From positions 58,408 through 122,407 of the forward strand of contig JAFTRN010000059.1 of the NCBI GenBank assembly GCA_017462265.1: a DNA stretch of 64,000 bases. The letters are read 5' to 3'. Numbering within the stretch: the first letter of the stretch is position 1; each line of letters opens with the position of its first letter. Below the pieces are notes generated by a model. It saw only the letters and a list, made by a program, of their open reading frames with translations. It made no database searches and had not been told where the DNA came from. The DNA is from Coprobacter sp. (GTDB lineage: Bacteria; Bacteroidota; Bacteroidia; Bacteroidales; UBA11471). Positions 18,901 through 26,870 of this stretch are shown here, in pieces. Made by a program: the position numbers and the translations under genes.

Positions 18901-19975
18901 TGCTACTGATGGAATATTTTCTATTCAGGGGTATGTGCCGACGGAATTCTATGTTGTGCCGGGGCAGATAGTTTATACCGCCCATATTCGTACCTATCCA
19001 TATACCACCCTCGTCGTCGCGATATATACCGCCACCGATTTGGTTGTCCGACAGGGAATAGCTGCACATAGGGTCGTTGTAGATGTGATCCACGCTTTTT
19101 TTCTGCTCGTTAACCACATATACACCCGCCTGTGTTCCTACCCATATCTCTTCGTCGTAGCAGGCTATCTCGCGTATTACTTTGTAGTGTACCTCGGGGG
19201 CATCCACATCGGTAAGTGTGTTTTTTCGTTTGTTGAATTTCCGAAGTTTTCCTTCGTGCACGCCGATGATTATATCCTCGCCATAATCACACATTTTATA
19301 GATGTTTTCATAGGTGAGGGTTTCGCCGTTCTGATTTCCGAGATATTGGGTGAAACTGTCGGTCGTTTTGTTGTAGAGATATATGCCGTGCCCATTCGTA
19401 CCTATCCATAATCGACCACTCTGGTCTATAATCATGCATTGGGGTGTGCCAAGGCTCGGTATATTGCAATTTCCGAAAGTATAGAGACGGAGCGGGGTGC
19501 CTTTCCGATATCTGAAAACTCCTTGATTGGGAAGTATTATCCACATATTCCCTTCATTGTCGGATTTAATGGCCGATACCCAGTCGTTCATCGTGACACC
19601 GGTCTCGGTGCTGTCGTTGATGAACGAGAATTTCTCGGTCATCGGGTCGAATACATACACCCCGTTGTCGGTACCTATCCACAAGTGTCGCTCCGCGTCT
19701 TCAAATAGGGAGCTGATATTGTTGTTGCGAGTATTGGTCTCGGCATCGTAGCAGTCGAATATACGGAAATTATGTCCGTCGTATCGGTTCAATTTGTTTC
19801 GGGTACCAAACCACATAAATCCGTAGCTGTCCTGCAATATGGCCTTGATGTCGGTCTGCGACAATCCGTCCTTCCGGCTGATGTTACGGAAGTAATATTT
19901 GAATGAATTATCTTGTGCCGCACTGCTCAATAGGCAACCTATAATGCAACAAATTGTAAGAAGGGTTCTGTTCAT
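15980..19975 (-). CDS. Hybrid two-component system sensor/regulator (HTCS)
   Basis: 1331 residues joining sensor and regulator in one chain. Signal peptide 1-20; two seven-bladed-type propellers built of repeats like GNIWIGT and GFMWFGTR (25-690); Y_Y_Y domain (about 700-775); a single membrane helix (784-803); HisKA with His840 in FFTHIAHEIRTP; HATPase with NNLFSNASRY and SSGIGLSLA; receiver domain with Asp1123 in VISDIMMPRMDG; and AraC-type HTH (about 1215-1320) ending MTPKEF. HTCS proteins sense an oligosaccharide in the periplasm and activate nearby utilisation genes. It is divergent from the GH2-GH92 block at 20191 and leads the minus-strand run, so it probably controls both sides. All key residues are present. 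Confidence 0.95.
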   Translation of the reverse strand: MNRTLLTICCIIGCLLSSAAQDNSFKYYFRNISRKDGLSQTDIKAILQDSYGFMWFGTRNKLNRYDGHNFRIFDCYDAETNTRNNNISSLFEDAERHLWIGTDNGVYVFDPMTEKFSFINDSTETGVTMNDWVSAIKSDNEGNMWIILPNQGVFRYRKGTPLRLYTFGNCNIPSLGTPQCMIIDQSGRLWIGTNGHGIYLYNKTTDSFTQYLGNQNGETLTYENIYKMCDYGEDIIIGVHEGKLRKFNKRKNTLTDVDAPEVHYKVIREIACYDEEIWVGTQAGVYVVNEQKKSVDHIYNDPMCSYSLSDNQIGGGIYRDDEGGIWIGTNMGGINYLPRHNIEFRRHIPLNRKYSISSKRTRELVEDAKGNIWIGTENAGVNIYNPKTGQFRNIERDTRGNLSSEKTLALLRTDNNIWVGFFKNGLDIINGDNLSSRHYTGEQLGLNESSIYAMCEDSKGNIWIGNGWGVYVGNRRTMQFERQSQFGDSYIFDIIEDADGHIWVATMGKGVFHYNPHDGSLQHFTHNINDSTSLSSNSVSNITETMTGEIWLSTDRGGICRYNKESNNFTSFSVKKGLPDDTAYKILEDKDHNLWFGTNNGLVKFNPQTYTSQTYTTNDGLPGNQFNYKSALATGSGLFYFGCSEGLISFDPYKSSKNRCIPQIVITKLLINNEEILPRGENSPLEKSILYTDELTLHYSRASIGFEFAALSFTEPQANMYAYKMENVDDEWNYTHKIHTATYANLSPGKYTFKVRGANNAGVWNNDERTLRITILPPWWSSPLAYSGYIALIIISVATLFLRYKRKSEARAKGRLILIENEKEKELYRAKVEFFTHIAHEIRTPVTLINGPLEQMEKMDIDDTSVRKCIKIMRKSTSELLSLINQLLDFRKVDSNKMQMNFAPVNTVEILNDVYQQFLSTLPEKKEMSLILPEKDVYISADRHSLTKIFNNLFSNASRYSDVYIEIRVQTNGENVDIQFINDGDVIPEEQRERIFDPFYQMKKNENQLSSSGIGLSLARSLVEMHHGKLVYQEQEGLNCFVLSIPTIPAPVITTPETDAPNGPEENENKLYDETILLVEDNAELLSFLVDALQPYFAIEQATDGVMALEILESKNIDLVISDIMMPRMDGFELCRNIKSNIEYSHIPVILLTAKNDLDSKVKGVKIGAEAYIEKPFSFEYLLAQISSLIENRKREKEAFMRKPSLFASPSNICKADEELLNRIISVIEENLTNVNFGVEMLSEVVCLSRSSLHRKIKALAGTSPTDFIRLVRLKKSVELINEGSYRIGEVCFLVGINSPSYFIKLFQKQFGMTPKEFEKQARQNNEEKEK

Positions 19976-20012
19976 TATCCTCGTACCGTTTTTGCGTGGA
20001 ATATATTCGATA

Positions 20013-20020
20013 CAAATATA
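20013..20020 (-). promoter_or_regulatory. Probable -7 element (TATATTTG on minus strand) of the HTCS gene
   Basis: Minus strand TATATTTG fits TAnnTTTG and lies 38 bp before the HTCS ATG at 19975. The same octamer is used upstream of the lacI-type gene at 61939-61946. Confidence 0.45.
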
Positions 20021-20034
20021 TACATATAAATAGA

Positions 20035-20063
20035 TTTGAGCCTTTCAAAAAATAGTAATTTTG
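20035..20063 (+). promoter_or_regulatory. Promoter-like element 1 upstream of GH2 (TTTG-N17-TAATTTTG)
   Basis: TTTG at 20035-20038 and TAATTTTG at 20056-20063 are separated by 17 bp and followed by TCGCATC. The same arrangement recurs 105 bp downstream. It would give a leader of about 120 nt for the GH2 gene. Confidence 0.4.
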
Positions 20064-20139
20064 TCGCATCTCGCTCGATAAATACCGATGAAAGGCTGTT
20101 TGTTGCACTAAACTGCTAAAAATTGGTACGGAAACAATT

Positions 20140-20168
20140 TTTGAAAATCTATGGAAATATTAATTTTG
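20140..20168 (+). promoter_or_regulatory. Promoter-like element 2 upstream of GH2 (TTTG-N17-TAATTTTG)
   Basis: TTTG at 20140-20143 and TAATTTTG at 20161-20168, again 17 bp apart and followed by TTGCATC. It lies 23 bp before the GH2 ATG, giving a very short leader. The near-copy of element 1 suggests a duplicated promoter. Confidence 0.45.
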
Positions 20169-20190
20169 TTGCATCACAAAAATAGAAGCT

Positions 20191-22203
20191 ATGATAAAAC
20201 ACATTTTTACACTCTGCATTTCGTTTTTCATTTCATGCTTTGTTGCCTCGGCACAGTTGCGAGAGGTGATACCCCTCGTCGATGGGTGGCAATTCGCTAA
20301 AGGTGCCGTGCCGCTTACGGAACTCTCGTCGATGGATTGGGAGACGGTATCCGTACCGCATTGTTGGAATGCGCATGATGCTACTTCGCCCGATTATTAT
20401 CGGGGTGAGGCGGTATATCGATGCACATTTCCTACTTCCAAAAAGATACGCGGAAAACGCATTTTTATACGCTTCGAGGCGGTAAGCCAGGAAGCGAAGG
20501 TGTATATCAATGGCACTCTGTTGGGAGAGCATCAAGGGGCATTTGGCGCTTTTTGTTTCGAAATCACCCCCTACATAAAGAAAGGTAATAACGAAATCGT
20601 GGTGATGGCAAGCAATGCCCACAACGATGATATAGCTCCGTTGGCCGGCGACTTTACCAAGTTTGGCGGTATTTACCGCCCGGTATCGCTGTTGATACTT
20701 CCCCATAATTGTATTACTCCGCTCGATTATGCATCATCGGGGGTATACCTTACCCCTACATCGGTGTCGGATACCCGGGCGGTGGTCGATGTAAAAGTGA
20801 AAGTCGATGCCACGCCTGCTGCGTCAATATCGTTGCGTACAACGGTTTATGCCCCCGATGGTAATCCGTTGGCGGTCGTTACGACCGACGATTATACTGA
20901 TTGTGAGCAGAGTAGGGAATATAACTCAAATATAATCATCGAAAATCCGCAGTTGTGGGACGGATTGAACGCACCCCATCGGTATCGTTTCTTTTGCGAA
21001 TTGTTGCAAGAGGGTAGGGTAGTCGATACTCTGTCGCAATATACCGGTCTGCGTTATTACACGATAGATGCCGAGAAAGGTTTCTTCCTCAATGGAAAAT
21101 CGTATCCTATACGAGGTGTCAATCGTCATCAGGATCGTCCCGGCAAGGGCTGGGCTATATCCAATGCCGACCATGACGAGGATATGCGCTTGATACAAGA
21201 GATAGGTGCGAATGGAGTGCGATTGGCGCACTATCCGCAGTCCGACTACATCTATACGCTATGTGATAGAGCCGGTATGTTGGTATGGGCCGAGATACCC
21301 TTTATCGAGCGGGCTACCGATGGTTCCAAGGTCTTTGCCGATAACCTCAAACAGCAACTTGTGGAGATGATACGACAGAATTATAATCACCCCTCCATAT
21401 TCTGCTGGGGTCTGTTCAATGAACTGGGTAAAGGACACCCCGAAGGGCTTGTCGCCGAACTCAACGCATTGGCGCATAAAGAGGATCCCACCCGCATCAC
21501 CGTGGCTGCGGCCAATAACGATGGACGTCCCGAAAACACGGTGCCCGATTACCTTGCGCACAACACATATCCCGGTTGGTACTGGGCCGGCCCCGAAACC
21601 ATGGGCCCTTCCATCGATTGGAAAAACGATGGAAAAGGCGTGTGTATCAGTGAGTATGGTGCCGGTGCGAGTGTGTCGCATCATAAACAAGGGGTGACGA
21701 GCGCTCCCAAGACCGATGGCGACTTCCACCCCGAGGAGTGGCAGGCTACGGTACACGAAGGCAACTATCGGGAGATTACCAAGCGTGATTTTGTGTGGGG
21801 TACTTTCGTGTGGAATATGTTCGATTTTGCCAGTGCCACACGCCACGAGGGCGATGCTCCCGGTATCAACGATAAAGGTCTCGTGACCTACGACCGCAAG
21901 ACACCCAAAGATGCTTTCTATTTCTACAAAGCCAATTGGTCGCGGCACCCCGTCGTGTATATCACAAGTCGTCGTCACGACCGTCGCCACGAGGCTGTGA
22001 CCGATGTGAAGGTGTATTCCAACTGCCAAAATGTGACACTCACGGTCAATGGGGTGTCGCTACCGCTTGTTGATTCCGATCATAATGTCTATATTTGGAA
22101 AAATATTACATTGCTCCCGGGAGAAAATCAAATCTCTGTATCGGCGGTATCGGCCGGCAAGACCTATACCGATAGATGCGTGTGGTACTATGAAAATGAG
22201 TAA
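20191..22203 (+). CDS. GH2 family exo-glycosidase (beta-galactosidase-like)
   Basis: 670 residues, signal peptide 1-21. The standard GH2 layout is present: jelly-roll (about 25-170, with VSVPHCWN and YRGEAVY), immunoglobulin-like domain (180-290) and TIM barrel (295-600). The acid/base is Glu411 in WGLFNELGKG and the nucleophile Glu488 in CISEYGAG. The short form with a brief C-terminal domain resembles periplasmic Bacteroidales beta-galactosidases, but GH2 also covers beta-mannosidase and beta-glucuronidase. First gene of block A; divergent from the HTCS and therefore a likely direct target. The GH92 gene starts 10 bp after its stop. Confidence 0.88.
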   Translation: MIKHIFTLCISFFISCFVASAQLREVIPLVDGWQFAKGAVPLTELSSMDWETVSVPHCWNAHDATSPDYYRGEAVYRCTFPTSKKIRGKRIFIRFEAVSQEAKVYINGTLLGEHQGAFGAFCFEITPYIKKGNNEIVVMASNAHNDDIAPLAGDFTKFGGIYRPVSLLILPHNCITPLDYASSGVYLTPTSVSDTRAVVDVKVKVDATPAASISLRTTVYAPDGNPLAVVTTDDYTDCEQSREYNSNIIIENPQLWDGLNAPHRYRFFCELLQEGRVVDTLSQYTGLRYYTIDAEKGFFLNGKSYPIRGVNRHQDRPGKGWAISNADHDEDMRLIQEIGANGVRLAHYPQSDYIYTLCDRAGMLVWAEIPFIERATDGSKVFADNLKQQLVEMIRQNYNHPSIFCWGLFNELGKGHPEGLVAELNALAHKEDPTRITVAAANNDGRPENTVPDYLAHNTYPGWYWAGPETMGPSIDWKNDGKGVCISEYGAGASVSHHKQGVTSAPKTDGDFHPEEWQATVHEGNYREITKRDFVWGTFVWNMFDFASATRHEGDAPGINDKGLVTYDRKTPKDAFYFYKANWSRHPVVYITSRRHDRRHEAVTDVKVYSNCQNVTLTVNGVSLPLVDSDHNVYIWKNITLLPGENQISVSAVSAGKTYTDRCVWYYENE

Positions 22204-22213
22204 TATAAAGTCT

Positions 22214-24451
22214 ATGAAAAAGTATATATTATTGTGGGGCTTATTGGGCACGTCGCTTCTGGCAATGGCCGACAGTCCGGTCGAGTATGTCAATCCCTAT
22301 ATCGGTACGGCCTTGAAGGGCGAGGGAGGAACCGCCCCATTTGTCAATCGCCCGTTTGCGATGACCAACTTTCTGCCACAGACGCGAGAGAATAAGATGG
22401 GCTCTATGGCCTACGTCTATGACGATACGGCCATTATGGGCTTTTTGGCGTCGCATCAGCCTACCGTGTGGATGGGCGACTATGGCTATGTATCACTCAT
22501 GCCACAAGTGGGCGAGGAGGTGCGTACCTTGCCCGAGGATCGTAAGATACCCTTTTCGCACGATCGAGAAACGGTATCGCCCTATTACTATGCGGTAAAT
22601 CTTCCGGTCGGTGACAAGCAGAATATTAAAGTGGAGATGTCGGCGGCAAGTCGTGCCGGACTTTTGCGATTTACTTTCCCTCGGCACGAACGGCAACGCG
22701 TTATAGTACAAGGTATCAATCTCAATCCTGCCTTGGGTGATTGGTGTAACGATTACTCGCCCCGTCTGCAAAAAATCCGTGGGTGGGTGAAGGTCGATAC
22801 AGAAAACAATGAAATCATCGGCTATAATCCCGACCGTCAATCGTCTCAAATCGGCCCTGAATTGCCCAATTTCAAAGGTTATTTCGTTATAAAATTCAAT
22901 AAGCCCGTGACCGCTTACGGCACGTGGAACGACGATGAAATATATCCCGATAGTGCCGAACTTACCGGTACTCGCATGGGGGCTTATGTGGAGTTTGTCG
23001 CCGGTCGAGAACCTTTGATGGCACAAGTCGGTACCTCATTTATAAGCATAGAGCAGGCTCGCGCCAATATGGCGAAAGAACTTCCCGGGTGGAATCTCAA
23101 GAAACTCTCCGATGCTACACGTGAGGTCTGGAACGAAAAATTGTCAAAGATGAAGGTGTCGGGCGTCTCCGATACCGACAAGCACATCTTCTATACGGCG
23201 ATGTATCACACCTATCTGTTCCCACGGGAATTTTCGGAGTATGGGCGATATTACAGTGCGTTCGACGATAAGATACACGAAGGCGTTTCACACAATGATT
23301 ACTCGTTGTGGGATACATTCCGGGCTTTTCACCCGTTGATGACTTTCTTGGAGCCCACGCTTACCGGCGACTGGATTACCTCTCTGTTGCAGATGTATCG
23401 CGAGGGAGGGTGGTTGCCCATGTGGCCCAATCCGTCGTACACCAATATAATGATTGGTACACATGCCGACGCGCTTATTGCCGATGCCTATATGAAGGGA
23501 ATACGTAATTATGATGTGAATCTCGCCTACGAGGCCATGCGTAAGAACTCCATGGTGCCACCCGACAATGATACCCGTCGTCGCTACGGCGACCGCGACC
23601 GCTGGACCTCGTATGAGGCACGGGCCGGTGCCAGCTATTACCACACGATAGGTTATGTGCCCGATGACAAGACGGCTGAGTCGGTATCGCGCACATTGGA
23701 GCATGCTTATGATGATTGGTGTGTGGCACAGGTGGCTCGTGATATGGGTAAAACATCGGATTATGAGTCGCTTATACGCTGGTCGCAGAATTATCGTAAC
23801 ATATATAATGTCGAGGCTGGCTTTATGTTACCCCGTAATTACAACGGCGATTGGATACAGCTCGACGATCACAATCGCCATGGTCTCACCGAAGGCTCGA
23901 AGTGGACCTATCTCTTCTGCGTGTTGCAAGATGTTCCCGGCATGATAGAGCTGATGGGCGGTAAAGAGGCTTTTGCCGCCAAGCTCGACCGAAATTTCGT
24001 CGAAAATCATTATCGACACGACAATGAACCGGGTCATCACTATATCTATCTCTATGACTATTGCGACCGCCCGTGGAAAACGCAAGAGTTGGCACGCAAA
24101 CACACGCGCGTCAATTATCGCAACTCGCCCGACGGCGTGAATGGTAACGACGATTGCGGGCAGATGTCGGCTTGGTATCTGTTCTCGGTCATGGGCTTCT
24201 ACCCCGTGACACCGGGTAGCAACACATTTGCTATCGGTGCACCACAATTTCCGCAGATAGATATGAAATTGTGTGTCGATGGAAAAGAGAAAGTCCTGAA
24301 AATTACGGCCGAGAATCTCTCGGACGAAAACCTCTATGTGGAGAAAATCTATATCGATGGTGAGGAACATACCTCTTCATTTTTCAACTATTTCGACATA
24401 ATCCATGCCGATAATATCCGTTTCGTCATGACCGATAAACCCGTAAAATAA
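22214..24451 (+). CDS. GH92 family alpha-mannosidase, copy 1
   Basis: 745 residues from ATG 22214; a longer frame opening at 22049 would lie inside the GH2 gene, and only the 22214 start gives a signal peptide (MKKYILLWGLLGTSLLAMA). GH92 features: VEYVNPYIGT near the start of the mature protein, LWDTFRAFHPL in the barrel entrance, NEPGHH with the likely acid Glu605, and GNDDCGQMSAW (644-654) with the general-base aspartates, followed by GFYPVTPG. GH92 enzymes are calcium-dependent exo-alpha-mannosidases acting by inversion in the periplasm. It is the last gene of block A and is followed by a strong terminator. The exact linkage (alpha-1,2, 1,3, 1,4 or 1,6) cannot be read from the sequence. 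Confidence 0.93.
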   Translation: MKKYILLWGLLGTSLLAMADSPVEYVNPYIGTALKGEGGTAPFVNRPFAMTNFLPQTRENKMGSMAYVYDDTAIMGFLASHQPTVWMGDYGYVSLMPQVGEEVRTLPEDRKIPFSHDRETVSPYYYAVNLPVGDKQNIKVEMSAASRAGLLRFTFPRHERQRVIVQGINLNPALGDWCNDYSPRLQKIRGWVKVDTENNEIIGYNPDRQSSQIGPELPNFKGYFVIKFNKPVTAYGTWNDDEIYPDSAELTGTRMGAYVEFVAGREPLMAQVGTSFISIEQARANMAKELPGWNLKKLSDATREVWNEKLSKMKVSGVSDTDKHIFYTAMYHTYLFPREFSEYGRYYSAFDDKIHEGVSHNDYSLWDTFRAFHPLMTFLEPTLTGDWITSLLQMYREGGWLPMWPNPSYTNIMIGTHADALIADAYMKGIRNYDVNLAYEAMRKNSMVPPDNDTRRRYGDRDRWTSYEARAGASYYHTIGYVPDDKTAESVSRTLEHAYDDWCVAQVARDMGKTSDYESLIRWSQNYRNIYNVEAGFMLPRNYNGDWIQLDDHNRHGLTEGSKWTYLFCVLQDVPGMIELMGGKEAFAAKLDRNFVENHYRHDNEPGHHYIYLYDYCDRPWKTQELARKHTRVNYRNSPDGVNGNDDCGQMSAWYLFSVMGFYPVTPGSNTFAIGAPQFPQIDMKLCVDGKEKVLKITAENLSDENLYVEKIYIDGEEHTSSFFNYFDIIHADNIRFVMTDKPVK

Positions 24452-24494
24452 TCGGTCATTACGATTGCCGATAGGGTTATCGTCTCCATTTTAC

Positions 24495-24528
24495 AAAACA
24501 CTGTGTCATTACGACACAGTGTTTTTTT
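24495..24528 (+). terminator. Rho-independent terminator after the GH2-GH92 block
   Basis: Perfect 13-bp stem (AAAACACTGTGTC and complement), 5-nt loop ATTAC, followed by a run of T. It lies 43 bp after the GH92 stop and separates block A from block B. Confidence 0.88.
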
Positions 24529-24723
24529 ATAAGTACTAAAGGTATATCACAATCGTCGCAACCTATAACAATAAGGATTTATAAATACTTATCAATGATA
24601 CTCTCGTCGTATAGAGATGTCGCATGACACTATTTTACTATTTTTTGAGATAAGCGAGCGATAATATTTGCAGATGTTTGGGTAATTTTACACTGCATAA
24701 AATGTGTAAACAATATTAAGATT

Positions 24724-26853
24724 ATGAAAAACGGTATTCGTATGAAATTTATGTCGGTGGTTGCTTTGGTTCTTGCCTCGATATGGGTAGGACGAGCCGA
24801 CGTGACGGAGATGTCGTATGGCAAGTGGACGATCGTATTTGACGACGCGACGATGAAGAGCTCTTTCATCAAGGAGGGCGATACCATACTGCGAGACGTG
24901 TCGGTACGTTTCAAGGTGGAATCGACACTTATCGACGCCTCTACATACGACAAGGCTGTGATAAGCAATACGACACACGTCGATGCTGTGGGCGAGGCCC
25001 GAAAATACATAATAGAGTATAGCGATACGCGTATGGCAGCCAATCCGGTAGTGCGTCAGGCGTTCTATCTCTACCCCGATAGGGATTACTTCCTCACCGA
25101 GGTGATGCTTGTGGCTGCAAGTGGCGAGGTGAAGAGTAACTACATCGCTCCGGTGTATTCCGAGGCGCAAAACCTATTCCTTCCCCAAGATGCCAACAAT
25201 CGTTTTCTCACCATACCATTCGATAACGATGGCTTTGTAACCTATGGTTCTTTCCCATTGAGCCGAACCAATACGGTGACATCGCACTCAATCGGTCGTA
25301 TAGCGCGCGATTCTATCTCATTCGAGGTCACATCGGTGTTCAATGGTGAGACGCAGCAGGGCTTGGTTATCGGCTCGGTAGAGCATGATAATTGGAAATC
25401 GGCGGTGCGTCTTACCGGTAGCCCTTTGACGCAATCCTACCTCTCACGTCTCGAATGTTTCAGCGGTGTGACGCATAGCGCTACACGTGATGCTGTCGGT
25501 GATTATTTGCAACCCCACGGCTCGTTGTCGGGCGCTGAGGTGAAGTCGGCCCGTATGTTGGTGGGCTATTTCAGCGATTGGCGCACCGGTATGGAGACCT
25601 ATGGCGAGGTGAATAATCTCATCGCTCCCAAACGCACATGGAACAAGCCAACGCCGTTTGGCTGGAACAGTTGGGGCGGTATGGAACGAAATGTCAATTA
25701 CGATGGTGTGATTTCGGTATCGGACTTTATCAAAGAAAATTTGCAAGACAAAGGCCATTATGCGCAGGACGGACTTGTATTTGTGGGTCTTGACTCATTT
25801 TGGGACAATCTCAATTGGGACCAGCTCAAATCTTTTGCCGACCATTGTAAAGCGAATGGACAGGTTCCCGGTATCTATTGGACACCCTTCTGTGATTGGT
25901 ATCACGCCTCGGGCGATGCCGTAGAAGGAAACAACGGATACCATTATTGGCAAACGCGACTCTATGTCAATGGCGAGGAGCGCTCGCTTTGTGGCGCGAA
26001 ATGTATGGACCCTACGTCGCCGGCGACACTCTCGCGTATCAATTATTTTGTCGATCGTTTCAAAGACTTGGGTTTCCGTTATATCAAGCTCGATTTTCAA
26101 ACCAATGGTATAGTCGAGGCCGACAGTTATTACAACAAAGATATTACGACCGGTGTGCAAGCCTATAATTATGGTATGAAACATTTGCGTGAGCGTTGTG
26201 GTGATGATATATTCCTTGTGGAGTCTATTTCGCCCTTGTTCCCGGCTCAATATGCGCATGCACGCCGTATCAGTTGCGATGCGTGGGGCGAAATGTGGCA
26301 TACCAATTATATGATGAATAGTTTCTCTTTCGGTTGGTGGCTCGATAGGGTATATTGCTACAACGACCCCGACCACATAGTGATGGGCAATCGCAGTGAT
26401 GCCGAGAATATATCGCGTATGACCACGGCTGCCGTTACCGGATATTGTATGCTGGGCGACAATCTGGCGACTGCCGGTTCCTATATTGGCGATGAGACCT
26501 CACAGACCAAGGCGGTGAAATATGCCACCTATGAACGGATAAACGATGTAATCAATCTCGGTCGCTCGTTCCGTCCCGCTTATGGACATAAGCTCTCGGG
26601 TAGTAACAATTCGGTCGATCTCTTCTATCTCGAAACCGATGAGGCCTATTACATCGCGCACTTCAATTACGGAATAGGCGACAAAACGGGTACCATCGAC
26701 CTTGCGACTATGGGGATAGATGCCTCTGCAATCGATATGGCCGAGAGCTACGAGTGTTGGAGTTCCGCACCGGTGACTATTACCGACGGTCAGTTGAAAT
26801 ATTCCTCTCCTCATAATCAGGCAAAATTATACTATCTGTCTAAAAAACAATAA
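24724..26853 (+). CDS. Clan GH-D alpha-galactosidase-like enzyme (GH36/GH27 type)
   Basis: 709 residues, signal peptide 1-25. An N-terminal beta-sandwich (about 30-295) precedes a TIM barrel (305-620) and a short C-terminal beta domain. The barrel holds PFGWNSWGG (311-319), VGLDSFWDN, KLDF with nucleophile Asp457, and ISCDAWGEMW with acid/base Asp519, the two-aspartate layout of clan GH-D retaining alpha-galactosidases. Substrate could be alpha-galactose or, in this clan, another alpha-linked sugar such as N-acetylgalactosamine or L-arabinopyranose. It is first in the susCD operon, 17 bp before the IPT/NHL gene, so it should act early on imported oligosaccharides. A weak promoter (TTTG near 24667, TAATTTTA near 24683) may precede it. 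Confidence 0.83.
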   Translation: MKNGIRMKFMSVVALVLASIWVGRADVTEMSYGKWTIVFDDATMKSSFIKEGDTILRDVSVRFKVESTLIDASTYDKAVISNTTHVDAVGEARKYIIEYSDTRMAANPVVRQAFYLYPDRDYFLTEVMLVAASGEVKSNYIAPVYSEAQNLFLPQDANNRFLTIPFDNDGFVTYGSFPLSRTNTVTSHSIGRIARDSISFEVTSVFNGETQQGLVIGSVEHDNWKSAVRLTGSPLTQSYLSRLECFSGVTHSATRDAVGDYLQPHGSLSGAEVKSARMLVGYFSDWRTGMETYGEVNNLIAPKRTWNKPTPFGWNSWGGMERNVNYDGVISVSDFIKENLQDKGHYAQDGLVFVGLDSFWDNLNWDQLKSFADHCKANGQVPGIYWTPFCDWYHASGDAVEGNNGYHYWQTRLYVNGEERSLCGAKCMDPTSPATLSRINYFVDRFKDLGFRYIKLDFQTNGIVEADSYYNKDITTGVQAYNYGMKHLRERCGDDIFLVESISPLFPAQYAHARRISCDAWGEMWHTNYMMNSFSFGWWLDRVYCYNDPDHIVMGNRSDAENISRMTTAAVTGYCMLGDNLATAGSYIGDETSQTKAVKYATYERINDVINLGRSFRPAYGHKLSGSNNSVDLFYLETDEAYYIAHFNYGIGDKTGTIDLATMGIDASAIDMAESYECWSSAPVTITDGQLKYSSPHNQAKLYYLSKKQ

Positions 26854-26870
26854 CTTTAAATATCAGTAAC

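Noticed and set aside
22049..22213. Upstream extension of the GH92 reading frame
   Set aside because: It would overlap the end of the GH2 gene and lacks a signal peptide; the ATG at 22214 gives one directly.
24662..24709. Strong promoter call before the GH-D/susCD operon
   Set aside because: TAATATTTG and TAATTTTA are near the consensus and a TTACAC/GTGTAA pair is present, but spacing to a -33 element is poor, so it is only mentioned with the gene.
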